DNA from: an uncultured Erythrobacter sp.
Lineage (GTDB): Bacteria; Pseudomonadota; Alphaproteobacteria; Sphingomonadales; Sphingomonadaceae
Reading direction: 5' to 3'
NCBI GenBank assembly: GCA_947499505.1
Contig: CANMOQ010000003.1
Span: 124,001 to 188,000, forward strand
Length of the DNA: 64,000 bases
How positions within the stretch are numbered: position 1 is the stretch's first letter; each line of letters opens with the position of its first letter. Of this stretch, positions 1 through 9,227 are shown one piece after another. The notes below the pieces were generated by a model, which saw only the letters and a list, made by a program, of their open reading frames with translations, had not been told where the DNA came from and made no database searches. Both the position numbers and the translations under genes were made by a program.

Positions 1-1171
1 AGACAAGCTTGCCAATTTGCAAGGAATGCTCGGCGGCAAGTTCGCGGAACGGGCCGTCTAGGGTCGCGGAAAGCCGGGTGTTTTCCAGCGATACGGCTGA
101 CCCAAGCAGCGCCGGATCGCGCAGAAAAGCGCTCACCCCAAAGCCATCAAAGCGGTTGTCAGCCAGATCAACCGCGCCCTCACCCCGCGCAAACAATGCG
201 CGCGTGGCGGCTGCGAATCTGCCATCAAAAGTGCTGGCCTCCAGCGTTCCGACCAGTGACAACGACAGTGCGTCGCCCAATGCCCGCGCTACAATCCCAT
301 TACCGGTGATCGGCGGAGAAACCTGTCCCAGCAGGCTGTATTCGCCTGCGCGATTGGTGATCTGAAAACCGGCTACGCGGGCTGTATCTTCGCCGCCCGT
401 CTCCTCAACCAGCAGATGGCCAAGCCATTTCTCCCATGTACCCTCGCCGTCGATGCGCGCGCGGTAGCCGCGATCAAGCCCCGCCATCTGCGCAATCACA
501 CCTGCGGCTGGCGCGGCGTAGTCGAGCTTTATGTCGAACTCATCGCCATCGGGCATGGCATTCAGCAGCAGGGCGATGCGGTCTTCGCTACCCAATGTTC
601 CTTCCAGATCAACGAAGACACGGCCTGAGCGAATGTCAGCCTCTGCGGTCAGATTGACTTGCTGCGTATCCTCACCGGCAATGCCGGGTGCGAGCGTCAG
701 GCTGTCAATGTTCAGCTCATCAACGCGGATATCAAAGTCCGGCAGGATCGGCGCGTCCGGGTCACCGGGAAGCAGCTCTGGCAACCGCGTGAGCGTGCCG
801 CGCCGTGCGCTAAGCTCTCGAATGTCGAGGCCGCTGGTGAGCCAAGCGAGCGGGTTCCAATTGAGATCGACCTCCGGGATCGTTAGGAACGCACCCTTTG
901 GATCAAACACAGTCACATCGTGCAGCGTTGCCTTGCCGTAAATATCCCCCTCGATCCGCCCGACCTCAAAGCGCAGCCCAGATGCCGGCGCGACCTGAGC
1001 GATCTGATCGGTCACAAAGCGCTTGCCGATGGGCGTGCTCAAAAACGCAGCCGCGAGCACGAGCGGCAAGAGGATGATCGCCAGCGCCCAGCCAAGCCGC
1101 TTGGCCCAGCGGCGTTTGCGGTTCACTGGCGGGCTCTCGGCCTGCTCTTCGATTGCGGCTTCGTCGCTCAT
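1..1171 (-). CDS. tamB: TamB, translocation and assembly module inner-membrane subunit (N-terminal part, cut by window edge)
   Basis: Reading from the ATG at 1171 toward position 1 gives about 390 codons without a stop; the C-terminal part lies outside the window. The N-terminus has a short cytoplasmic stretch, a basic patch (RKRRWAKR) and one membrane anchor at about residues 27-45, followed by a long stretch of alternating hydrophobic/polar beta-type sequence with repeated phrases on Leu-Asp-Val-Arg, as in the periplasmic beta-taco of AsmA/TamB proteins. TamB spans the periplasm with the outer-membrane protein TamA and is linked to lipid transport and outer-membrane protein assembly. The start codon overlaps the tamA stop by one base (TGATG), which supports the start and translational coupling. 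The DUF490 signature at the C-terminus cannot be seen here. Confidence 0.85.
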   Translation of the reverse strand, partial: MSDEAAIEEQAESPPVNRKRRWAKRLGWALAIILLPLVLAAAFLSTPIGKRFVTDQIAQVAPASGLRFEVGRIEGDIYGKATLHDVTVFDPKGAFLTIPEVDLNWNPLAWLTSGLDIRELSARRGTLTRLPELLPGDPDAPILPDFDIRVDELNIDSLTLAPGIAGEDTQQVNLTAEADIRSGRVFVDLEGTLGSEDRIALLLNAMPDGDEFDIKLDYAAPAAGVIAQMAGLDRGYRARIDGEGTWEKWLGHLLVEETGGEDTARVAGFQITNRAGEYSLLGQVSPPITGNGIVARALGDALSLSLVGTLEASTFDGRFAAATRALFARGEGAVDLADNRFDGFGVSAFLRDPALLGSAVSLENTRLSATLDGPFRELAAEHSLQIGKLV

Positions 1172-3420
1172 CAGAACGCCTGCCCCAGGCTGACATAGAC
1201 GACGACCGGGCTGTCGAACTCATTGGGATTGAGCGGCACGCCGACATCAACACGGATGGGGCCGAACCCGGTTTTGTAGCGCACGCCCACGCCCGCACCG
1301 ACACGGATCAGGCCAAAGTCCGGCGTGTTGTCGACCGAAACGGAGCCCGCATCAACGAAGGGCACCACTTCAACCGCGCCGTCGAACAGACCGGTTTCAA
1401 TCCGCGCCTCCAGCGAGAATTCAACGAGAGAGCGCCCGCCAGTGGCCTCTCCCGTTTCGGGATTGCGCGGCCCGATGGCTTGAAAACCATAGCCCCGCAC
1501 CGAACCGCCGCCGCCCGCATAGAGCCGCCGCGATGGCGCAATCGCATCCACGCCCGCGCCCTGAATGGTCGCGAATTTGGCGCGGCTGGCGAGCACGGTA
1601 GAGCCGATCGATTGGTAATAGGTCGCATCCGCTTCGCTGCGGAAATAGAAACTGGTTGCCCCGCGTGATTGCGAGACCTCAGGCGCAAGGAAACCGGTCA
1701 GCCGGTATCCGTTGGTCGGATCGAGCAGATCGTCGCTGGCATCAATGGTTGCGCGGCCAAACAGCCCGCCAATGACAAAGTCCTGACGCGGAGATTCCGC
1801 ACCATCAACACCTTGGTTGCGCTCATCGGAATAGAGCAATTCGCCGCCCAGCGCCCAGCTGAATGGCTTTTGGAAGAGCAGGTTGGACAGCCGCTCAAAC
1901 GTGCCGCGCAGGCCGATTGTGCGCGCATCCACCGCCTCGGTTTCGATATCACTGGCATAGGCATCGAGCGTAAGCACCTGATCGCGCGCGCGAAAATTGC
2001 TGCGTTTGAGGCTGAGGCTGGCAAGCCGCTCACGCGTGCCGAGAATACCGCGGACGTTCAGCGCGCCCTCTGGTGGGAAGAGATTGCGGTGTTCCCACCC
2101 AGCCTCAACCTTCAGACCATCCTCAGAGCCAAAGCCAATCGCGCCGGAAATCGTGCGCAGCTTGGCCTTCTCAACCCCCACGTCGAGCGCCACCACGCCG
2201 GGCTCGTCGCCGCTTGGCGGGGCGACTTCTCTGGGAGTGACTGTGACAGTCGAGACCAATCCCGTCGCGGTGACCGCGCGGCGCAGGTCAAATTCCAGAC
2301 TACGCTGATAGGTGTCGCCCGGCTCAAAGCGGGCAATCCGCGACAGGTGCTTGCCAGAGAGAAACTCCGGCTGGCTGCTTGTGACTTCGCCGAAGACATA
2401 TTTGCCGCCCGGTTCTACCGGCAGCGTCAAATCGCCCTCGCGCCTTGTGTGATCAATCAGCAGTTCTGGTTCATCGATCTCAGCAAAGGGATAGCCGCGC
2501 TCGCCCAGCGCCGTATCCAACACAATCTGCTGCTCAATAATCCGGTCAGCATAAAGCGGATCGCCGGACTGGATGGCAAAGGCATTGCGCAGATCGACAT
2601 AGTCGAGCGCATTGGAAAGAGCGCCGAGGTCGATCTCGCCAAAGGAATAGCGCGGGCCGGGCAGAATATCGAAGCGGGCCCGCGGCTGGGCGCTGGCGGT
2701 GTCTTCGCCGGGACGAACGCCGGACAGCTGGCGGATCACCTGGCCATCGTAATAGCCATAATTGCGCAAAGTACGCTGAAGCAGATCCTGATCAGCCCGC
2801 GCGCGCGCCGCCAATTGCGCGATGCTGGCCTCGCTGCCGCTCAAAGTTTCCACGGTAGAAAGTGCTTCAAATCGGGCGAGAAACTCTGTGCGCTCTGGGA
2901 AACCCTCTGCATCGGCGGGAAAACCCAGCTCCAATTCGTCAGATATGTCGAATCGGGCCAGCTCTGGCAGGTCGATGAGATCGGGCGCATCAATCTCCGC
3001 CAGCGCCTCAACCTCAGGATCAGGAGTTAGCGGTTCAGGCACCGCAATCGTCAGCGTTTCGAGCTCTTCGGCGATCGGGTCCGGCGCGCCCGCAAGGTCG
3101 GCCACGGGATCGTCCGCCAACTCGAAGCTTTCCGCTGGCGTCGCAGCGGGGCCCGCGCCCTGCGTCGCCCAGCCCTCCGCATTCTCCACTGCGCTATCCG
3201 GGATCAAATCCTCAAGCGAACGCGGCGGCGGCGGAGCGGCAGGTACTGGAATTGCTGGCGCTTCGCTTGGGTTCTCTTGCGGCGCTGCGCCCTCGGCACC
3301 ACCCTCGGTGGCAGGCTCATTTTCGGCCGGCTGCGCCAAGTCAGGCGAGGCATCCTGCGCATAGGCATACGGGCCATGCACAGCGCAGCCCATCGCCGCA
3401 GCGAGCCCGATGCTTCGCAA
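1171..3420 (-). CDS. tamA: TamA-type BamA/Omp85 family outer-membrane protein
   Basis: Product of 749 residues from a TTG start at 3420. This start gives a good signal peptide (positive residue, hydrophobic core, cleavage after AYA-Q near residue 22) and begins just after the end of bpt at 3431; an ATG at 3393 would cut into the signal peptide, and the longer frame to 3570 would run into bpt. Residues about 23-185 are a Glu/Ala/Pro/Asp-rich low-complexity stretch, then POTRA-like domains (for example GYYDGQV, GERGYPFAEI), then an Omp85 barrel with the GGGGSVRGYGFQAIGPR motif typical of lid loop L6 and a terminal Phe (VVVYVSLGQAF). It works with TamB encoded just downstream. Start codon choice is the main doubt; the family call is firm. 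Confidence 0.88.
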   Translation of the reverse strand: MRSIGLAAAMGCAVHGPYAYAQDASPDLAQPAENEPATEGGAEGAAPQENPSEAPAIPVPAAPPPPRSLEDLIPDSAVENAEGWATQGAGPAATPAESFELADDPVADLAGAPDPIAEELETLTIAVPEPLTPDPEVEALAEIDAPDLIDLPELARFDISDELELGFPADAEGFPERTEFLARFEALSTVETLSGSEASIAQLAARARADQDLLQRTLRNYGYYDGQVIRQLSGVRPGEDTASAQPRARFDILPGPRYSFGEIDLGALSNALDYVDLRNAFAIQSGDPLYADRIIEQQIVLDTALGERGYPFAEIDEPELLIDHTRREGDLTLPVEPGGKYVFGEVTSSQPEFLSGKHLSRIARFEPGDTYQRSLEFDLRRAVTATGLVSTVTVTPREVAPPSGDEPGVVALDVGVEKAKLRTISGAIGFGSEDGLKVEAGWEHRNLFPPEGALNVRGILGTRERLASLSLKRSNFRARDQVLTLDAYASDIETEAVDARTIGLRGTFERLSNLLFQKPFSWALGGELLYSDERNQGVDGAESPRQDFVIGGLFGRATIDASDDLLDPTNGYRLTGFLAPEVSQSRGATSFYFRSEADATYYQSIGSTVLASRAKFATIQGAGVDAIAPSRRLYAGGGGSVRGYGFQAIGPRNPETGEATGGRSLVEFSLEARIETGLFDGAVEVVPFVDAGSVSVDNTPDFGLIRVGAGVGVRYKTGFGPIRVDVGVPLNPNEFDSPVVVYVSLGQAF

Positions 3421-3430
3421 TGTCAGGATA

Positions 3431-4276
3431 TTATGTCGCTGGGAATTTAATCGGTTGGCCGTCTTTACCGCGCGCGCCTTTGATCGGCTCGTCAAGCGAG
3501 TTTTTCGGCGCAGTGGCCTCAGCAATAAGCTCGCTTTGCTCTTCATCGGACATACGTTGCCAGCCTTCACGGGTCAGCCGTTCGAGCGGGCGATAGCGCA
3601 CCTTATATTGCATCCGCGGCGATCCCTCGACCCAATAGCCGAGATAGACGTAGGGAAGCCCTTGTTCCGCAGCGCGCACTATGTGGTCGAGAATGATAAA
3701 ATTGCCAAGCCCCGCGCGCGCTTCATGATCAGGATCATAAAAGCTGTAAATCATCGACAGGCCGTCGCCTTGGCGATCGGTCAAGCAGGCGCCGACCAAA
3801 CGGCCCGGCTCGCCATTTTCGCTCGGCTCGCGATATTCGATGACATAGCTGGTGACCGGCGTGTGCTCGACCATGTCGGCGTAATCGAGCTCGTCCATTG
3901 CCGCCATGCCGCCATCGGGATGGCGTGCGCTGAGATATTTGGCGAGCAGTTCAAATTGTTCATCAGTCGCCCATGGGCGGCACTCTGTAACAACGAGATC
4001 CTTGTTGCGCTTCATCAGCCGCTTTTGCGTGCTGGAAGGTTTGAACTCGTCAGAGACTACTCGGACAGAAACGCATGCCTGGCAATCAATGCAGCTGGGC
4101 CGGTAAGCCACCGTCTGACTGCGGCGAAAACCAATGCGGCCAAGCGCTTCGTTCAGCTGATCCGCATGACCGCCCTTCAGCTCTGTAAAGACTTTGCGCT
4201 CGCTCTTACCCGGCAAATAAGGGCAAGGCGCAGGGCTGGTAACAAAGAAACGAGGAAAGCGGATCGGGGCCGTCAC
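3431..4276 (-). CDS. bpt: Aspartate/glutamate leucyltransferase (N-end rule, Bpt/Ate family)
   Basis: 281 residues. The N-terminal half carries the family cysteines: CPYLPG near residue 18 and CIDCQAC at residues 62-68, followed by RVV and [14 protein letters not shown]. The C-terminal half shows the GNAT-like block with [10 protein letters not shown] and [11 protein letters not shown]. The bacterial enzyme attaches Leu to N-terminal Asp or Glu of proteins, which marks them for ClpS/ClpAP degradation in the cytoplasm. The length agrees with alphaproteobacterial members (about 240-280). It lies immediately upstream of tamA on the same strand with a 10-base gap, so the two may be cotranscribed although their roles are unrelated. 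Confidence 0.93.
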   Translation of the reverse strand: MTAPIRFPRFFVTSPAPCPYLPGKSERKVFTELKGGHADQLNEALGRIGFRRSQTVAYRPSCIDCQACVSVRVVSDEFKPSSTQKRLMKRNKDLVVTECRPWATDEQFELLAKYLSARHPDGGMAAMDELDYADMVEHTPVTSYVIEYREPSENGEPGRLVGACLTDRQGDGLSMIYSFYDPDHEARAGLGNFIILDHIVRAAEQGLPYVYLGYWVEGSPRMQYKVRYRPLERLTREGWQRMSDEEQSELIAEATAPKNSLDEPIKGARGKDGQPIKFPAT

Positions 4277-4585
4277 GGGTTTGCCTTGAGTCCTTGTGCA
4301 AAGGGTGAATCAGGGGGTTGGGCGTTAAGACATTCTTATGCCTGTTTGGTCGCGGCAGTAAAAGTATCTTAACCACAAATCAGGGTTAATAAAGGCTTAC
4401 TTTGCACATTTTGCCGCAGGAATGGCGCAATTGCGTGGGGCAAGAATTGCGATTGACGCCAATCCGGATACAGTTTGTTTGCTAGGGGTTAACGCGTAGC
4501 TGGGTGGAAAGCGCTGGAATTGCGCCCACGTCTCTAGCTTCGCCGAAGGGCGATTAGGGTGCCAATACTCTTTCAAAAGCCCGGT
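4277..4585. other. Intergenic region upstream of bpt and downstream of ilvA
   Basis: 309 bases without a supported gene. It should hold the bpt promoter and the end of the ilvA transcript. The half closest to bpt is AT-rich (around 4330-4410, with TTAACC and GGTTAA about 13 bases apart). A short CTTCGCCGAAG hairpin sits near 4537-4547 but has no T run, so it is a poor terminator. No convincing promoter hexamers or RNA gene were recognised. Confidence 0.5.
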
Positions 4586-5851
4586 TTAGGCGAGCTCAGC
4601 CACGGTCACTTTGTAATCCGCCTCACGCAGCGCCGCGACCAAGGCATTGAGCTGATCCGCATCGCGCGCCTCGCACTCAATATCCGTGATCAAGCCCTTC
4701 GCAGGCAGCGTCGTGAAGATGCGCTGGTGATAGATCTCGATGATGTTCACATTATGCGCATCAAACAGCCGCATGACCTTGAACAAGGCACCTGGGCGAT
4801 CCTGCAAAGTCACCCGCAGACGCGCGAGGCGCCCTTGCCGCGCCAGATCGCGCAGCAGCACATTCGCCAGCAGGCGGGTGTCAATATTGCCGCCGCACAG
4901 CACCATGCCGATGGATTTTCCAGCGAAACGTTCCGGATGCTGGAGCACCGCCGCTAATCCAGCAGCGCCCGCACCCTCGACCACGGTCTTCTCTATTTGC
5001 AGCAGCAAAGCGACCGCTTTTTCCAGCGCTGGCTCATCCACCAGCAGGATGTCATCAACGCGTTCGGCGATAACCTTGCTGGTGAATTCACCTGGCTGTT
5101 TAACCGCGATCCCTTCCGCTAGAGTGTCGCCGCCGCACATCCGGTCTTCGCCTTTGATCCGCGCGTACATGCTGGGAAACAGGCTGGCCTGAACGCCAAC
5201 AATCTCAATGTCGGGATTGAGCGCGCGCGCGACCGTCGACATGCCAGAGATCAGACCGCCGCCGCCAATCGGCGTGACCAGACAGTCTAGGTCCGACTTT
5301 TGCTCCAGCATCTCCAAGGCGACCGTGCCTTGGCCAGCGGCCACATGCGGATCATCGAACGGGTGCACAAATGTCAGCCCCATTTCCTGCTCCAGCTTGC
5401 GCGCATGGGCATTGGCATCGTCAAAGGTCTCGCCTTCGAGAACGACACTGCCGCCAACGCTCTCGGTCTGCATCACCTTCACTGTTGGCGTGGTGCGCGG
5501 CATCACAATCGTTACCGGCACGCCCAGCCGAGTTCCGTGATACGACAGGCCCTGACTATGATTGCCCGCAGACGCCGCAATCACACCACGAGCGCGCTGT
5601 TCATCGGTCAGTTGCAGCAGAGCATTGAGCGCGCCGCGCTCTTTGTAGGCGGCGGTGAACTGCAAGTTTTCAAACTTCAGCCAAATCTCCGCCCCGGTAA
5701 TCTGCGACAGAGTAATCGAGCGCATCATCGGCGTCTTCACCACCGCGCCATCAATGCGCGCAGCGGCGGCGCGCACATGATCAAGGGTCAGGTCAGCAAG
5801 ACCGCGAGATGCGGGGGCTGATGCGGCGGCAGAGGCAGATTGTGCTGTCAT
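4586..5851 (-). CDS. ilvA: Threonine ammonia-lyase (threonine dehydratase) with C-terminal ACT domain
   Basis: 421 residues from the ATG at 5851; the open frame continues upstream to 5929 but that would cross into the promoter of the divergent gene. PLP-dependent fold type II: the Schiff-base lysine is K70 in AAYKERGAL, the glycine loop is TPIGGGGLISG and the substrate loop is SAGNHSQG. The C-terminal part (about residues 340-421, RVTLQDRPGALFKVMRLFDA onward) is a single ACT domain, as in the catabolic/biosynthetic short form, not the two ACT-like domains of E. coli IlvA. It turns threonine into 2-oxobutanoate and ammonia, the first step to isoleucine. It could also act on serine. Confidence 0.9.
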   Translation of the reverse strand: MTAQSASAAASAPASRGLADLTLDHVRAAAARIDGAVVKTPMMRSITLSQITGAEIWLKFENLQFTAAYKERGALNALLQLTDEQRARGVIAASAGNHSQGLSYHGTRLGVPVTIVMPRTTPTVKVMQTESVGGSVVLEGETFDDANAHARKLEQEMGLTFVHPFDDPHVAAGQGTVALEMLEQKSDLDCLVTPIGGGGLISGMSTVARALNPDIEIVGVQASLFPSMYARIKGEDRMCGGDTLAEGIAVKQPGEFTSKVIAERVDDILLVDEPALEKAVALLLQIEKTVVEGAGAAGLAAVLQHPERFAGKSIGMVLCGGNIDTRLLANVLLRDLARQGRLARLRVTLQDRPGALFKVMRLFDAHNVNIIEIYHQRIFTTLPAKGLITDIECEARDADQLNALVAALREADYKVTVAELA

Positions 5852-5950
5852 AGTGCCGGGGCGAGTAAGCCTTTGCAGAGCGAAGGGCAAACCCAATTGC
5901 GCGATCTGCTTTATTGGCAGGTGCCGCAATTGCCATTACTGCCTCGCCCC

Positions 5951-6868
5951 ATGAGCAAAACCCAAGTGAATTCAGATCTGACAATTGCCTTTATCGGGCT
6001 TGGCGTGATGGGCGGCCCAATGACCGGGCATCTCGCGCGCGCAGGCTATGATGTGATAGCGTACAATCGCTCACCGGAACGCGCCGCAAAATGGCAGGGC
6101 GTTTGGGCCAAAGAAGGCCTTGACGTCGCCTTTGCTGCCACGCCAGCAGAGGCGGCGAGCGGCGCGGATGTCGTCTTCACCTGCGTTGGCAATGACGAAG
6201 ACCTGGTCAGCGTTACGCTCGACACAAACGGCGCGGTTGAAGCAATGGCCGATGGGACATTGTTGATCGATCACACAACTGTATCGGCCAATCTGGCCCG
6301 CTGGCTGGTCGATTCCTGCCAGAAGAAGGGGATCGATTTCGTCGATGCCCCCGTTTCTGGCGGTCAAGCGGGCGCCGAGAATGGCCAGCTCGCCATCATG
6401 TGCGGCGGCAGTGAGAAGGCTTTGGCGCGCGCTGCGCCAGTGATGGATTGCTACGCCAAGTCAATCGTCCACGTCGGCGGTGCTGGCGCAGGGCAAACGG
6501 CCAAGATGGCCAATCAAATGTGCATCGCTGGCGTTCTGGCTGGTTTGTCAGAGGCGGTGCGGCTGGCCGAGGCTGCTGGCCTGGATATGGACAAGACCTA
6601 TCAAGCGATCTCTGGCGGCGCGGCGCAAAGCTGGCAAATGGACAATCGCTGGGCAAGCATGGCAGCCGATAGCTTCGACTTCGGCTTTGCCATCGATTGG
6701 ATGCGCAAAGATTTGGGTATCGCTTTGGATGAAGCAAAACGCCTTGGGCTGTCATCACCCGTGACAGCGCTGGTCGATCAATTCTATGCCGAAGTGCAAG
6801 CAGGGGGCGGCGGACGCCGCGACACCAGCGCGCTCATCACCCGGCTGCCGCAAGCCAAGAAGGACTAA
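5951..6868 (+). CDS. 3-hydroxyisobutyrate dehydrogenase family NAD(P)-dependent oxidoreductase
   Basis: 305 residues from ATG 5951. The N-terminal Rossmann fold starts with IAFIGLGVMGGPM (about residues 13-25); the substrate-binding signature DAPVSGGQAGAENGQLAIMCGG and the catalytic lysine motif GQTAKMANQM follow. These are the hallmarks of beta-hydroxyacid dehydrogenases (3-hydroxyisobutyrate, tartronate semialdehyde or succinic semialdehyde reductase). The exact substrate cannot be read from sequence. It is divergent from ilvA with a 99-base shared control region, and is followed after 9 bases by an amidohydrolase, so those two probably form one transcript. The upstream in-frame extension to 5840 lacks family similarity and overlaps ilvA, so it was not used. 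Confidence 0.85.
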   Translation: MSKTQVNSDLTIAFIGLGVMGGPMTGHLARAGYDVIAYNRSPERAAKWQGVWAKEGLDVAFAATPAEAASGADVVFTCVGNDEDLVSVTLDTNGAVEAMADGTLLIDHTTVSANLARWLVDSCQKKGIDFVDAPVSGGQAGAENGQLAIMCGGSEKALARAAPVMDCYAKSIVHVGGAGAGQTAKMANQMCIAGVLAGLSEAVRLAEAAGLDMDKTYQAISGGAAQSWQMDNRWASMAADSFDFGFAIDWMRKDLGIALDEAKRLGLSSPVTALVDQFYAEVQAGGGGRRDTSALITRLPQAKKD

Positions 6869-6877
6869 GACAGAGAT

Positions 6878-8542
6878 ATGATCCGCAAATTCACCGCCGC
6901 GCTTGGCGCCGCTACAGCTATTCTCGCGCTCGGCGCCAGTCCCGCGGCGGCTGACACACTGATTTATAACGTCGATGGTATCACCATTGACGAGGACGGC
7001 GAGCTGAAGCGCTTTGTCGGATTGGTGTTCGACGACGAGGGCAAGATCACCGACCTGGTCGAGCGCGGCGAGGAGCGCCCCAGCAATATCGAGTTTGGCG
7101 TGGACGGTGAAGGTCGGGTCATGCTGCCAGGCATGATCGATGCGCATTTGCACGTGATGGGCGTTGGCTTTGGCGCGCTGACGCTGGATCTGTCGCAAAC
7201 CACCTCGTTGGAAGACGCGCTGGAAAAGATCGCAGAATTCGCTGCTGAGAACCCTGGACGGCCATGGATCCTCGGGCGCGGCTGGAACCAAGAGAAATGG
7301 GGCCTTGGCCGCTTTCCGACCGCTGAAGAATTGGACGCAGTCGTGTCTGACCGCCCCGTCTGGCTGAGCCGGGTCGACGGCCATGCGAGCTGGGCCAATA
7401 CCAAGGCGATAGAAGCTGCCGGCGTCACAGCCGCATCGCAGTCACCGAGCGGCGGGCGGATCATCCGCAAGGCCGGCAGTCAGGAGCCAGCCGGCGTGTT
7501 CGTGGATGCAGCGGAAAGCCTGGTGAATGCAGTCGTACCCCCACCCCGCCCAGAAGACCGCGATCTGGCGCTGCGCAAGGCGCAGGAGATCCTCTTTGCC
7601 AAAGGCGTGACGGCCGCAGCTGACATGGGCACAACCATTGAGGACTGGCAAACCTATCGGCGCGCGGGCGACAATGGCACGCTCAAGATGCGGATCATGT
7701 CATACGCCAGCGATATTGAGACAATGTCTCTGATCGGTGGCCCTGGCCCGACGCCGTGGCTCTATGATGACCGCCTACGCATGGGCGGGATTAAGCTCTA
7801 TCTCGACGGCGCTTTGGGCTCACGCGGGGCGACGCTGAAGGAACCTTATGCTGATGAGCCGGGCACGCGCGGTTTGCCGCTGCTGTCGCAGGCGCAATTG
7901 CGCAATTTGATGAGCCGTGCGGCGCTCGATAATTTTCAGCCCGCTGTCCATGCGATTGGCGATGCAGCAAACTCTGATGTGCTGGCCGCGATTGAAGAGC
8001 TCAATTCAAGCTATACCGGTGATCGGCGCTGGCGAATTGAACACGCCCAGATCGCAGATCCGGCGGACCTGCCGACCTTTGGCAAGTTTGGAATCATCGC
8101 CTCGATGCAGCCGCTCCACCAAACCTCTGACCGTTTGATGGCAGAAGCGCGGCTGGGGCCAGATCGCCTCGGCGGAGCCTATGCCTGGCGTAGCGTATTG
8201 AATGTTGGCGGTCGCCTAGCCTTCGGGTCTGACGCACCAGTTGAGCCTGCCGACGCCTTCGCGGGCATTGCTGTCGCAATCAGCCGTACGGATGCCAATG
8301 GAGAGCCGTTTGGGGGATGGCGTGCACAAGAAACCGTCAGCCGCGAACAAGCGCTGCGCGCCTTTACGGCGGATGCTGCCTTCGCTGGATTTGCCGATGG
8401 CCGGTTCGGACGCTTGATCCCCGGCGAGCGCGCCGACTTCTTGCTGGTCGACCGTGATCCAATGCTGGCATCGCCTGCGGATATCCGCACAACGCAGATC
8501 AGCGAAGTGTGGATCGGAGGCGAGCAAGTCGTCGCGCGCTGA
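6878..8542 (+). CDS. Exported amidohydrolase, YtcJ-like (amidohydro_3) family
   Basis: 554 residues with a signal peptide ending at about residue 25 (SPAAA-DT). Metal-binding motif HxH at residues 90-92 (MIDAHLHVMG), further conserved blocks GRGWNQEKWG, GIKLYLDGALGSRGA, AVHAIGDAAN, RIEHAQI and the catalytic Asp block FGSDAPVEPADAF are all present, so the enzyme appears intact. YtcJ/NfdA-type proteins hydrolyse N-formyl or other amide bonds, usually with one or two zinc ions; substrate unknown. Export to the periplasm is inferred from the leader. It is 9 bases after the dehydrogenase gene and likely shares its promoter. Confidence 0.88.
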   Translation: MIRKFTAALGAATAILALGASPAAADTLIYNVDGITIDEDGELKRFVGLVFDDEGKITDLVERGEERPSNIEFGVDGEGRVMLPGMIDAHLHVMGVGFGALTLDLSQTTSLEDALEKIAEFAAENPGRPWILGRGWNQEKWGLGRFPTAEELDAVVSDRPVWLSRVDGHASWANTKAIEAAGVTAASQSPSGGRIIRKAGSQEPAGVFVDAAESLVNAVVPPPRPEDRDLALRKAQEILFAKGVTAAADMGTTIEDWQTYRRAGDNGTLKMRIMSYASDIETMSLIGGPGPTPWLYDDRLRMGGIKLYLDGALGSRGATLKEPYADEPGTRGLPLLSQAQLRNLMSRAALDNFQPAVHAIGDAANSDVLAAIEELNSSYTGDRRWRIEHAQIADPADLPTFGKFGIIASMQPLHQTSDRLMAEARLGPDRLGGAYAWRSVLNVGGRLAFGSDAPVEPADAFAGIAVAISRTDANGEPFGGWRAQETVSREQALRAFTADAAFAGFADGRFGRLIPGERADFLLVDRDPMLASPADIRTTQISEVWIGGEQVVAR

Positions 8543-8951
8543 GCCCACGCGACCTCTGCGCGGTTGCGCGCTGCGCATCACAGGGCCATTGTCTGATTGA
8601 TCACAAAGTGAATTGTTTGCAGCGGTCGGAACCGCTGCTTGGCACAAATCACTAGGCGGTCTTGCGTATGTTCAAACCGGGCTGCGCAAGTGATTAAGGC
8701 GGTGAGAACCGATTCGAGGTTCGCGTGGTGCTTCGGGAATGGTGTAGTGAGCAGTTGCAGCATTTTTCGCGTCTGAAAGTGCGTCAAAAATGCATCAGAT
8801 CGCAGACTGTTTCGCTACATCGCTGATTAAAAAGGACTTTAAGAACCAAAATGGTGACACTTTGCTCAAGATTAAGGTTGCCATAAACGAATGGATCGCC
8901 TAATTAACCAACGATTTTCGAGTTAAGTAAGAATCAATCAGGAGAATATTG
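8543..8951 (+). promoter_or_regulatory. Long leader and promoter region of the small exported protein gene
   Basis: 409 bases with no supported gene. Composition drops to clearly AT-rich over about 8780-8945, as expected for a promoter and 5' untranslated leader. Two TTAA tetramers at 8827-8830 and 8839-8842 are eight bases apart, close to but not the seven-base spacing of a CtrA box. The ribosome-binding site AGGAG is at 8940-8944. No -35/-10 pair could be assigned with confidence. Confidence 0.4.
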
Positions 8952-9173
8952 ATGAAATTCCGTACGCTTGCCGCTGCAACAGCAGCAGTTTCGCTCGCAG
9001 CAACCCCGGCTATCGCAGAAGCCGCATTTGACCGTTCGGCTGCTCCAGTCGAAGGCGAAAGCGAAATCGGCGGCGGCTCTTCAGGCATCATTATCGCCCT
9101 TCTGGCAGCAGCAGCTGTCATCGGTGGTATCGTGATCGCTGCAGACGGCGACGACGATCCCGTCAGCGCCTAA
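8952..9173 (+). CDS. Small exported membrane protein of unknown function
   Basis: 73 residues from ATG 8952, chosen over the TTG at 8949 because AGGAG at 8940-8944 is seven bases before it. Residues 1-23 look like a signal peptide (FRTLAAATAAVSLAATPAIAEA); the mature part has a short polar stretch, a Gly/Ser linker, a second hydrophobic helix (GIIIALLAAAAVIGGIVIAA) and an acidic tail (DGDDDPVSA). A strong terminator follows 27 bases after the stop, so this is a single-gene transcript with good translation signals. I do not recognise the family beyond having the shape of short sphingomonad membrane peptides. It is not a Flp pilin: the type IV prepilin cleavage motif is missing. Confidence 0.72.
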   Translation: MKFRTLAAATAAVSLAATPAIAEAAFDRSAAPVEGESEIGGGSSGIIIALLAAAAVIGGIVIAADGDDDPVSA

Positions 9174-9200
9174 CAGGCGAAACAACATCAATACAAATTA

Positions 9201-9227
9201 CGGGGTCCTTCGGGGCCCCGTTTTTTT
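9201..9227 (+). terminator. Rho-independent terminator
   Basis: An eight-base-pair stem (CGGGGTCC with GGGCCCCG, one G-U pair) closed by a stable TTCG tetraloop at 9209-9212, followed by seven T. It ends the transcript of the 73-residue protein gene. Confidence 0.92.

Noticed and set aside
1669..3030. 453-codon open frame on the plus strand
   Set aside because: Antisense to tamA in its whole length; no recognisable domain, and its codons are the mirror of a well-supported Omp85 gene.
3410..4372. 320-codon open frame on the plus strand
   Set aside because: Antisense to bpt, which has clear family motifs; a GC-rich shadow frame.
5840..5950. Upstream extension of the dehydrogenase frame
   Set aside because: Would overlap ilvA and has no family similarity; ATG 5951 begins just before the Rossmann motif.
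8827..8842. CtrA box before the small exported protein gene
   Set aside because: TTAA half-sites are eight, not seven, bases apart; too weak to call.
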